NCBI GenBank assembly: GCA_026389735.1
Contig: JAPLHH010000039.1
Coordinates: 1 to 29,336, forward strand
DNA length: 29,336 bases
Direction: 5' to 3'
From: Chloroflexota bacterium
GTDB lineage: Bacteria > Chloroflexota > Dehalococcoidia > GIF9 > UBA5620
Part shown: positions 22,256-29,336 of the stretch, piece after piece
Position numbering within the stretch: position 1 is the stretch's first letter
Layout of the letters: every line of letters begins with the position of its first letter
The notes under the pieces: model-generated
Seen by the model: only the letters and a program-made list of their open reading frames with translations
Databases searched by the model: none
Told to the model about the DNA's origin: nothing
Translations under genes and position numbers: made by a program

Positions 22256-25114
22256 TTATGTGGCTAAAGAGTACTCTTTTTGTTGTTTTCGTAGCACATT
22301 GCGGAGATACTGGCTGGTGAACGAGGTATCTATCTGAGCAACTTCTTCTGGTGTGCCTGTGGCTATAACGTAACCGCCTTCATCGCCGGCGCCGGGGCCG
22401 AGGTCTATAATATAATCGGCGTTTTTCATTACATCTACATGGTGCTCGATAATTACCACCGTATTGCCGGCATCCACCAGTCGCTGAAGTACCTGAAGCA
22501 AGCAGGCTATGTCGGCAAAAGATAGCCCTGTTGTAGGCTCGTCGAGGATGTAAAGGGTCTTGCCTGTGGAGCGTCGCGATAATTCAGTGGCTAGTTTGAC
22601 CCGTTGGGCTTCACCGCCAGAAAGGGTAGGGGCTGGCTGTCCCAGACGTATATAGCCTAAGCCAACATCACGCAATGTCTCCAGTTTGTTTCTGACCTTG
22701 GGGAAGTGTTCAAAGAAGGTCAGGGCTTCGTCCACACTCATATCTAAAATATCAGCTATATTTTTGCCTTTGAAGTAAATTTCCAGAGCCTCTCGATTGT
22801 AACGCTTGCCTTTACATACTTCGCAGGGTACGGTAACATCGGGGAGAAACTGCATCTCTATCTGGATATAGCCTTCGCCTTGACAGGCTTCGCAGCGTCC
22901 TCCTCGGACGTTAAAAGAAAATCGCCCGGGTTGGTAACCGCGCATACGGGCTTCGGGGACAGCGGCAAAGAGCTCTCGAATGGGGGTAAAAGTCCCGGTA
23001 TAGGTAGCCGGGTTACTGCGCGGAGTGCGGCCGATAGGTGATTGGTCAATATTGATGACCTTGTCAATATGCTCAATGCCGATGATGCCGTCACACTTTC
23101 CAGGTCTATCCTTTGCCTTGTAGAATAACTGAGCCAGCTTCTTGTATAAGACTTCGTTGACAAGTGTGCTCTTACCGCTGCCTGACACCCCGCTGATGCA
23201 AACAAATTTGCCCAGAGGTATGGGTACATCAATATTTTTCAGGTTATTTTCGCGGGCACCCTTGATTATTAATTCCTTGCCTGAGCCGGGGCGGCGTCCT
23301 TGGGGCAAAGGAATTTGTTTTGCTCTGCTGAGGTATTGCCCGGTTATTGATTCAGGGCAGCTCATGATGTCAGTCAATGTTCCAGTGGCTACTATCTGCC
23401 CGCCATGTTCTCCAGCCCCGGGCCCCATGTCAATAATATAGTCTGCCGCCCGCATCATGGCTTCATCGTGCTCTACGATAAGAATTGTATTGCCCAGGTC
23501 ACGCAACCTCTTTATTGTTTCGGTAAGGCGATGAATGTCAGCCGGGTGTAGACCGATTGTAGGCTCATCACAAATATAGAGTACACCCATGAGACCGCTG
23601 CCGATTTGTGTGGCCAGGCGAATTCTCTGGGCTTCGCCGCCGCTCAGGGTTGCCGAAGGACGGGCTAGGGTCAGGTAGCCCAGCCCGATATCTATAAGGA
23701 AGCCCAGGCGGGTGCTTATCTCCTTGAGTATCTGGTAAGCTATCTTTAATTCGTTGGGTGTTAGGTGGGGTTTGCTGTGGTCACCATTAAGCAGACGCAT
23801 CCAGCGCAGTGCTTCGGAAGCCGACAGCTCGGTCACTTCTATTATATTCATGCCATCTATTGTAATGGCTAAAGATTCAGGCCTAAGCCGCTTTCCATTA
23901 CAGGCTGGGCAGGGATAAGAAGCCATGCATCGTCCAATTTCAGCACGGGTATTGTTAGATTCGGTGTCTCGATAAATTCGCTCTAGATAGGGGATTGCTC
24001 CTTCATAGTTGGTAAAGTATTCTTTGATTCGACCGTAGCGATTTCGGTATTTAACCAGTTCCCCATCTTCGCCGTAGAGGACGAGGTTGAGGTGCTCCTT
24101 GCTGAGCTTGCTCACCGGGGTGTTAAGTGAGAAACCGTAACGGCGAGCTAAATCATGTAGCTCGCTGGCATGCCAGGAGAACCATCCCCAGGCACGGATA
24201 GCGCCTTGAGCCAAGCTTATGTCCTTGTTAGGTATAAGTAAATCTGGGTCTACTTCAAGCTTTACGCCGAGTCCGCTGCATGCCGGACAAGCACCATGCG
24301 GGCTATTGAAGCTAAAGGTTCGTGGTGCGATCTCACCGAGACTTATGCCGCAATGGACACAGGCGAAGTGCTCAGAGAACAGCAATTCCTCTCCATCAAT
24401 GATTGAGATGAGAACAACACCAGCCCCAAGTTTAAGCGCTGTTTCCACTGAATCGGTAATGCGACTGTTTTCGGCCTCGCCTATTTGGAGTCGGTCAACC
24501 ACTGCCTCGATAGTGTGCTTTTTGTTCTTATCCAATCCGAACTCTTCGGACAGGTCACGGATATATCCATCGACCCGGACTCGAACAAACCCCGCCTTGC
24601 ATAAGTCGTCAAAAATACCCTGGTGTTCGCCTTTTCGGTCTTTGATTAACGGTGCCAGAATCATAATTCGGCTGCCGGGGGGTATTTCCTGTACCGCATC
24701 CACGATTTGTTGTACTGTCTGCCGGGAGATCTCACGTCCGCATTTAGGGCAGTGGGGATGGCCAACACGCGCGAAAAGGAGACGCAGATAGTCATAAATC
24801 TCAGTTACAGTGCCTACTGTGGAGCGCGGATTGTGGGATGGTCCTTTTTGGTCGATTGATATAGCCGGACTCAGGCCTTCGATGTAATCAACGTCAGGCT
24901 TTTCCATCCGCACCAAAAACTGGCGTGCATAAGCAGACAGCGACTCTACATAGCGGCGTTGCCCCTCAGCATATATGGTGTCGAAGGCTAAAGAGCTCTT
25001 GCCGGAACCAGAGACGCCGGTGATGACCACCAGCTTGTCTCGTGGTATAGATACGTCTATATTCTTGAGATTATGCTCTCGAGCCCCTTTTACAATTATG
25101 TTTTCTGAAGGCAT
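22256..25114 (-). CDS. uvrA: Excinuclease ABC subunit A
   Basis: UvrA is the damage-sensing ATPase of nucleotide excision repair, acting as a dimer with UvrB. The 952-residue product has two ABC modules. The first has Walker [10 protein letters not shown] (33-41) and signature [13 protein letters not shown]; the second has [22 protein letters not shown] and [10 protein letters not shown]. CxxC zinc modules occur at [14 protein letters not shown]...[15 protein letters not shown] and CEACQGEGY...CEVCKGKRY. Length is standard. One small oddity is GLSFADI where GLHFADI is usual. ATAAGGT lies directly before the ATG. uvrB and uvrC are not in the window. Confidence 0.98.
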   Translation of the reverse strand: MPSENIIVKGAREHNLKNIDVSIPRDKLVVITGVSGSGKSSLAFDTIYAEGQRRYVESLSAYARQFLVRMEKPDVDYIEGLSPAISIDQKGPSHNPRSTVGTVTEIYDYLRLLFARVGHPHCPKCGREISRQTVQQIVDAVQEIPPGSRIMILAPLIKDRKGEHQGIFDDLCKAGFVRVRVDGYIRDLSEEFGLDKNKKHTIEAVVDRLQIGEAENSRITDSVETALKLGAGVVLISIIDGEELLFSEHFACVHCGISLGEIAPRTFSFNSPHGACPACSGLGVKLEVDPDLLIPNKDISLAQGAIRAWGWFSWHASELHDLARRYGFSLNTPVSKLSKEHLNLVLYGEDGELVKYRNRYGRIKEYFTNYEGAIPYLERIYRDTESNNTRAEIGRCMASYPCPACNGKRLRPESLAITIDGMNIIEVTELSASEALRWMRLLNGDHSKPHLTPNELKIAYQILKEISTRLGFLIDIGLGYLTLARPSATLSGGEAQRIRLATQIGSGLMGVLYICDEPTIGLHPADIHRLTETIKRLRDLGNTILIVEHDEAMMRAADYIIDMGPGAGEHGGQIVATGTLTDIMSCPESITGQYLSRAKQIPLPQGRRPGSGKELIIKGARENNLKNIDVPIPLGKFVCISGVSGSGKSTLVNEVLYKKLAQLFYKAKDRPGKCDGIIGIEHIDKVINIDQSPIGRTPRSNPATYTGTFTPIRELFAAVPEARMRGYQPGRFSFNVRGGRCEACQGEGYIQIEMQFLPDVTVPCEVCKGKRYNREALEIYFKGKNIADILDMSVDEALTFFEHFPKVRNKLETLRDVGLGYIRLGQPAPTLSGGEAQRVKLATELSRRSTGKTLYILDEPTTGLSFADIACLLQVLQRLVDAGNTVVIIEHHVDVMKNADYIIDLGPGAGDEGGYVIATGTPEEVAQIDTSFTSQYLRNVLRKQQKEYSLAT

Positions 25115-25212
25115 ACCTTATCCCTGGGAAGTAAATTCAACCATTTATTTTAACATTTAATTGAGGTGGACTGCATTTTAGGTTTAATGAGAGTGTTTAG
25201 CAGAGGCCTAAA

Positions 25213-25240
25213 TGTCATTCTGAGCGAAGCGAAGAATCTT
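25213..25240. repeat. Half copy of the TGTCATTCTGAG element
   Basis: TGTCATTCTGAG followed by CGAAGCGAAGAATCTT, matching the left arm of 2807-2901. The right arm is not found, so this is a truncated copy. Confidence 0.65.
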
Positions 25241-25294
25241 ACAACAGCACTCAGGACAAGCGATGCCGATAATCGGTGAATATGGCCCAACCAA

Positions 25295-25361
25295 TGTAGC
25301 TGTGACCCTTTAGGGTTACCCGGCGTTGGGCTGCTTTGGCGAGGCTGAAGCCTGGCACTAC
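25295..25361. repeat. Diverged composite palindromic element
   Basis: It contains GACCCTTTAGGGT and GAGGCTGAAGCCT modules as in 7925-7978 and ends GGCACTAC, like the CTGCCACTAC end at 2767-2776. The stop codon of the propeller gene (25358-25360) lies within its last bases. Confidence 0.5.
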
Positions 25362-28216
25362 TTCTTTGTTCTGCTGATGCCAAAGGCAGCAATAGGTATG
25401 GCAACGAGCAAGAGGGCAATCATAATCCATGCCCACAGGGAAAGATTCGCTATCCAAGGTGAAGGTTTGCCTTCTTCTTTAGCGCCATTTGGCGGGCTTG
25501 TTGGAGTAGGGCCAGGTTGAGAAGTCTCTTCTGGCGGTGGCGATGCCACGCTGAACGACATGACCTTTGACCAGTTACCATCTCCCTTTTCACCCGTCGC
25601 TGCCTGGCTGACCCTTATCTTCCAGTAATACTTCTGGCTCTTCTCCAAGCTGATTGTCTTAGGCATTGCCCACAAGAGCGCTTGCCGGTTCTCGGGCTTT
25701 ATAGCTTGTTGCAATACCATCTGGCTGAAAGCTTCATCTTTGGACAGCCAGAGTTCATACTCTATAGCTGTTGTTGGGTGTTTCCATTTGAATACAATAT
25801 CGCCGATGTCTCCGGTCTCCAAATATATCGGTATCATCTCATTAGCAGCTGGCGAAGTTGGCGTTGGAGCCTGGAATAGTACCTCGTGGCTCGGTGGAGG
25901 TGGTGGCGTATATTGAGGGCTCGGCGACAGGCAGTCGTAGAAATTCCAGAGCCGTCCAGTGGTGACAGTGTAAGGCCTGTTGTCGATTGCCCAGAGGTTG
26001 ATGCCCGCTGAGACTTTCAAAGAGACCGGCTCTCTGGTGAAGACAACCGCCGGGGCTAATCCCGCAGTCAAGCTATCCCATTCGATGTAAGGAGGCCCGA
26101 GCTTTTCTGGCTCCAGGGTGCGGTCAACGGCGGTGACGCTGCCACTGGACCAGGCACCGTAGAGGGTTTCGAGCTGTGCAAGACTGTAGAAGCTGCGACC
26201 GGGTGACCCCATTGCTGTCCAGCCGAAGTTCGAGCCTACAACCCAGTTATAAATTTCGCTTCCGCTGCTGTCGCTGGCGGCATAGATGATAATTAAGGCA
26301 TTCTGGAATCTATAGTCGGCAACTACATGCATCTTGCCCGGCTCCGGGATAGATGGAGTTCGCTCGAAGGAAGCACCGCCATCTAATGAATAGGCAACCA
26401 TGCCGTCAGCATTATCGCCGACTGAAACGACGCCTGTATGTGCAGTGATGATGCTGTGTCCGGTGTTTAAAGTTGTGGCTGTTTTTGGTGCCCATTGCCA
26501 TGCTTGCCCGTTGCTGACTCCTTGGCGGATGTAATTGTTATCCAGGACATATATGTGGGGCGCATTGTTAATTCTGGTGACGGCAAAATCGGTCACGTTA
26601 ACTCCCGGCAAGGTATTAGTCCAGGTCTGGCCTCTATCCAGCGACTGCCTTAAATCGTCTGTTAAGCGGGAGGCGAAGAATATAGCCGGGTCATTGCCGA
26701 CATTGCTCGTGCGTAGGATTAAGTCGTTGGTTGTTGACAGAAGGCACAGGACTCGTTCCCATACTTTCCCTGTGGGTGGGCCTGTTGTCCGCCAGATGCT
26801 ATCAAAATTGTTTATTCCAGCGTGGCTATTTATGGATGCCAGGTAGATAGTGTCCGAAGCCGGTGACACTGCCACATCAGAGAGAAAGCTTATCTCGGTG
26901 TCTATCAGGCTGAGCTGATTCCATGTTCTGCCGCTGTCTAGGCTTAAAGACAAAGCTGATTCATCCAGGGCAACGCCTGTCAAATAACCGACGGGCCAGC
27001 TTGCGGGGTCATTGAGTGGGGCGGAACTGGTGGCGCAGTAGGCTCGGCTGCCATCAGGGCTCCAGATTACCTGGGCGTTGGCAAAGCCCGAGTTGCCGCC
27101 ACCGGTGGGCGCCTTTTGAGTTTGATACCAGCAGGGCTCCGGGCAGGTTATGGGGGCATCAGTAAACCAGATTATTACTGCGGCTGAGCCAGGATTGCCC
27201 CGAACCTCACCAGCCAGCAGCTTGCCTGAGCTATAGGTGCCGTAGTAAGCGATGCTGGAAATCCTCAAGGGGGCAGGAGTTGGCATCAGCAGATAGCCGA
27301 CGGTGTCATCAAAGCGGTAGATGCCGGCATTGGCTGTCGGAGCATCTAGGCTGACATACATACGGCGCAGGCTTGGAGCTTGGCCCGAGAAGTCAGCCGG
27401 TAATTCAAGGTCAGCAGTTATGACTTGAGCTACGGTGGGTGAGGGGCTGGCACCTGCGGTTGTAACTTCAACAGGGCCCCAGGTGCCCCAGTTGGTGGTG
27501 TTGGCGACCCTGTCGTGAATACCAAGATTGATGTAGGTACCGGTGCCATGGGTTGAGACGCTCACCAGGCTGGAGTCGGCTCGATAAGTGGGTGAGAACT
27601 TGACTGCCAGGATGTCGCTGGTAAAACTCTGGGATGCCCAGTTGCCGGGGCCAGTTGCTCTGAAAACATAAACGTCTCCGCCGCCAGCGCCATTTCTGGT
27701 ACCGATGGCTATATCATAGCCGCCATAATTCGGAGAGATGGCAATGGCACTGATGTTGCCTGTTGCCGGGCAGTTGGTGTCCTGCCACTTACCACCGCCA
27801 TCGGTTGAGATAAAGACATTTCCAGGTAAGCCGCTGTTGCTGGTGACCACAGCTACGAAGTTCGGGTTATCTGGAGCGATGGCTATATTCCAGGCGGGCA
27901 GAACAGCGCCATCGCTTGTCAGATGGCTGCTCACGTCATCCCAGGTAATACCGCCATTCAATGACTTATAGACTTTGCTGTTAGGAATATCGATAGCGTA
28001 AAAGGTTCTGCCGTCGTTGCCGATGGCGATGGTGTTGATTTCTGATTGCCTGAGTATGACATTGCCCATGCTGCTTGGGGTGTCGACAACGCTCCATTGC
28101 ATTGTCCCCGCATGGGCTGAAGATGGTCTGGCGGGAATTATGAAACAGATGATTACAATCAATGCTAGACCAAGCCCAAGTCTTAGATGCTTGCTGGCGG
28201 TGTCAGGGCTTCTCAT
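25358..28216 (-). CDS. Large surface-anchored Asp-box (BNR/sortilin-like) beta-propeller protein
   Basis: 952 residues. A signal peptide (about 1-36, cleavage after AHA) leads into a long region with Asp-box repeats: SLNGGITW (85-92), STDGGGKW (137-144), then SLDSGRTW, SLDRGQTW and SLDGGASF further on. This fits one or two beta-propellers of the sortilin/BNR type. A Pro-rich linker (YTPPPPPSH) follows, then a fibronectin-like domain (VFKWKHPTTAIEYELWLS ... KYYWKIRVS), another Pro-rich linker and a C-terminal transmembrane helix with a basic tail (ISRTKK). It is therefore exposed on the cell surface and anchored by its C-terminus. Such proteins are abundant in Dehalococcoidia and suspected S-layer or adhesion components. 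ATGA overlap with the upstream gene indicates an operon. Confidence 0.85.
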   Translation of the reverse strand: MRSPDTASKHLRLGLGLALIVIICFIIPARPSSAHAGTMQWSVVDTPSSMGNVILRQSEINTIAIGNDGRTFYAIDIPNSKVYKSLNGGITWDDVSSHLTSDGAVLPAWNIAIAPDNPNFVAVVTSNSGLPGNVFISTDGGGKWQDTNCPATGNISAIAISPNYGGYDIAIGTRNGAGGGDVYVFRATGPGNWASQSFTSDILAVKFSPTYRADSSLVSVSTHGTGTYINLGIHDRVANTTNWGTWGPVEVTTAGASPSPTVAQVITADLELPADFSGQAPSLRRMYVSLDAPTANAGIYRFDDTVGYLLMPTPAPLRISSIAYYGTYSSGKLLAGEVRGNPGSAAVIIWFTDAPITCPEPCWYQTQKAPTGGGNSGFANAQVIWSPDGSRAYCATSSAPLNDPASWPVGYLTGVALDESALSLSLDSGRTWNQLSLIDTEISFLSDVAVSPASDTIYLASINSHAGINNFDSIWRTTGPPTGKVWERVLCLLSTTNDLILRTSNVGNDPAIFFASRLTDDLRQSLDRGQTWTNTLPGVNVTDFAVTRINNAPHIYVLDNNYIRQGVSNGQAWQWAPKTATTLNTGHSIITAHTGVVSVGDNADGMVAYSLDGGASFERTPSIPEPGKMHVVADYRFQNALIIIYAASDSSGSEIYNWVVGSNFGWTAMGSPGRSFYSLAQLETLYGAWSSGSVTAVDRTLEPEKLGPPYIEWDSLTAGLAPAVVFTREPVSLKVSAGINLWAIDNRPYTVTTGRLWNFYDCLSPSPQYTPPPPPSHEVLFQAPTPTSPAANEMIPIYLETGDIGDIVFKWKHPTTAIEYELWLSKDEAFSQMVLQQAIKPENRQALLWAMPKTISLEKSQKYYWKIRVSQAATGEKGDGNWSKVMSFSVASPPPEETSQPGPTPTSPPNGAKEEGKPSPWIANLSLWAWIMIALLLVAIPIAAFGISRTKK

Positions 28217-29336
28217 GACATGGTTTCGGGGGGTAGCTTGTCGGGTGGGACAAGCTCATTGTCTGCCACCTCTACTCGTGGCATGCCGTCGGTATAGTGG
28301 GGTGCGGGTGGTTCGAGTTCCTGCCCGGGTGTATAGATTTTCTCCTCGGTGATGGTATTGAGCCGGCTATAGGCTATCTCTACGCTGCCTTCGTGGGGTT
28401 CCTTGTGGCCGCGTGGCAGCCAGCAGGTGAGTATTTCCCATTCCTGATATATATCGCGTGCCCAGGTTATGGCAAGGCCGGTCATGCCTTCGGTTGCCTT
28501 TTTTCCGGTGGATGGTAAGGCTGTAGTCCTTGTCTCCACTTGCCTCCAGCTACTGGCGACTGTTCTCAGCGGCTTTTTCGAGGTGTAGTTGCATGTTGTG
28601 CCTTCTTCCCCCGGGGTGACCTCTGCTTCTACTACTGTTGGTGGTGTTTGTTCAGGTGCCGGCAGTCGTTTCTCATGCTCAACAGTTTGAGCTTGGGGCA
28701 GTTCTTTGGCTGATGTTGTAGACTTAATCTCATCTTCATATTTCTGGAGAAGCTCGCCAAACTTTTCCATGAGCTGGTCTTTAGTTGTCGGCGGACCTAG
28801 TTGTGGCTTATCACCACCTATCATAACCACTGTAGTTTGAGGGGGTGGTATAGGCTGGGGAGGGGGCATATACTGATATGGTGGTGGCATATATTGATAT
28901 GGTGGTGGAAGTGGTGCTGGCTTTGGTTGGAGGCTGCGCAACAGCAGATACAGGCCATAGCCGCCCAGGATGAGCAGGATAATTGTTAAGGGTATCATGA
29001 TGAACGGCATGGTGTAGTCAGGTTCCCAATCTATAGTTATTGTCTTAGGGCTATCTATAGGCGTGGTGCCGCTGGAGTTGACGGCATTTAGCTTGCCGCC
29101 GAAGACGCCGAGAATGCCGGGCATACGGACTTGCGGATTGGTCATGTTCCATTCAGCCTGGGAGCCCGCCTTGTACCAGTCGCTGCCCTCTGCTTCACCG
29201 TAGGGTGACGTCAAGGTTAGTCTGTAGTAGGTGTCATAGTAGGCAAGACAAGTTCCCGCTGCATTAACAATCAGGCTTAGTTCTCTGCCGGAAACTGTTT
29301 CGCCAGTAGGCAGTTTCCAGTAAGCGAAGCGGTATT
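28213..29336 (-). CDS. Surface protein with beta domain, transmembrane helix and Pro-rich tail (5' end outside window)
   Basis: The frame is open to the window edge, so the N-terminus is missing; a start called at 29214 (TTG) would be artificial. The visible part begins with a beta-rich region whose YYRLTLTSPYGEAEGSDWYKAGS resembles repeats in Chloroflexota surface proteins. It continues with a transmembrane helix (MPFIMIPLTIILLILGGYGL), a Pro/Tyr repeat (PPPYQYMPPPYQYMPPP), a coiled charged segment and a C-terminal basic/Trp-containing domain of unknown type. The stop overlaps the start of the propeller gene by four bases. The two are probably partners at the envelope. Confidence 0.75.
   Translation of the reverse strand, partial: YRFAYWKLPTGETVSGRELSLIVNAAGTCLAYYDTYYRLTLTSPYGEAEGSDWYKAGSQAEWNMTNPQVRMPGILGVFGGKLNAVNSSGTTPIDSPKTITIDWEPDYTMPFIMIPLTIILLILGGYGLYLLLRSLQPKPAPLPPPYQYMPPPYQYMPPPQPIPPPQTTVVMIGGDKPQLGPPTTKDQLMEKFGELLQKYEDEIKSTTSAKELPQAQTVEHEKRLPAPEQTPPTVVEAEVTPGEEGTTCNYTSKKPLRTVASSWRQVETRTTALPSTGKKATEGMTGLAITWARDIYQEWEILTCWLPRGHKEPHEGSVEIAYSRLNTITEEKIYTPGQELEPPAPHYTDGMPRVEVADNELVPPDKLPPETMS

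Noticed and set aside
22084..22256. Short ORFs after AAAGGAGGTGA (22085) and ATGGAGGGG (22178)
   Set aside because: The first has an overlong spacing to a GTG. The second (starting MAASEFFPHPP) runs antisense into the conserved 3' end of uvrA. Neither resembles a family.

Overview
The window looks like a chromosomal stretch from an uncultured anaerobic bacterium, most likely Chloroflexota (Dehalococcoidia-like). This rests on gene content: a DUF5679 mini-protein, tandem PAC2 proteins, a LUD/ferredoxin protein, a large Asp-box propeller surface protein, and abundant small palindromic repeats. There is no rRNA or phylogenetic marker here, so placement is an inference.

Layout. 1-1.4 kb holds two N-terminally truncated gene remnants (RNB exoribonuclease, response-regulator receiver). 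1.6-7.75 kb is a full selenocysteine locus: selD (minus) divergent from selA-selB (plus), with tRNA-Sec (minus) further on. selD is itself a selenoprotein gene, with an in-frame UGA at the catalytic position followed by a SECIS-type hairpin; an ORF caller misses its true N-terminus. SelB appears to have an in-frame internal deletion removing most of its last winged helices. The convergent zinc-ribbon membrane protein gene that abuts selB carries an in-frame UGA followed by 54 coherent codons. 8-11 kb: LUD/4Fe-4S protein, a small HTH-like protein, a four-CxxC mini-protein and exonuclease III. 11.2-15.25 kb: a frameshifted SDR gene, a chagasin-like lipoprotein, an HTH ORF running into tRNA-Leu, DUF5679, a ferredoxin-like protein, tRNA-Ile, and a biotin carrier followed by a carboxyltransferase remnant. 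15.3-22.1 kb: PPC/DUF296, two PAC2 proteins, DegV, a second zinc-ribbon membrane protein, a multispanning membrane protein, a DUF948-like/YtxH pair and an AI-2E family transporter. 22.25-25.1 kb: uvrA. 25.36 kb to the end: a two-gene surface-protein operon, the upstream gene cut by the window edge.

How it fits together. SelD makes selenophosphate, SelA converts Ser-tRNA-Sec to Sec-tRNA-Sec, SelB delivers it and selC is the tRNA, so all four parts lie within about 6 kb. SelD needs UGA decoding for its own synthesis, while the local SelB seems to lack its SECIS-binding end. That conflict, together with the UGA in the neighbouring zinc-ribbon gene, is the most interesting feature. Several other genes are broken, so gene decay or assembly error must be weighed for every anomaly.
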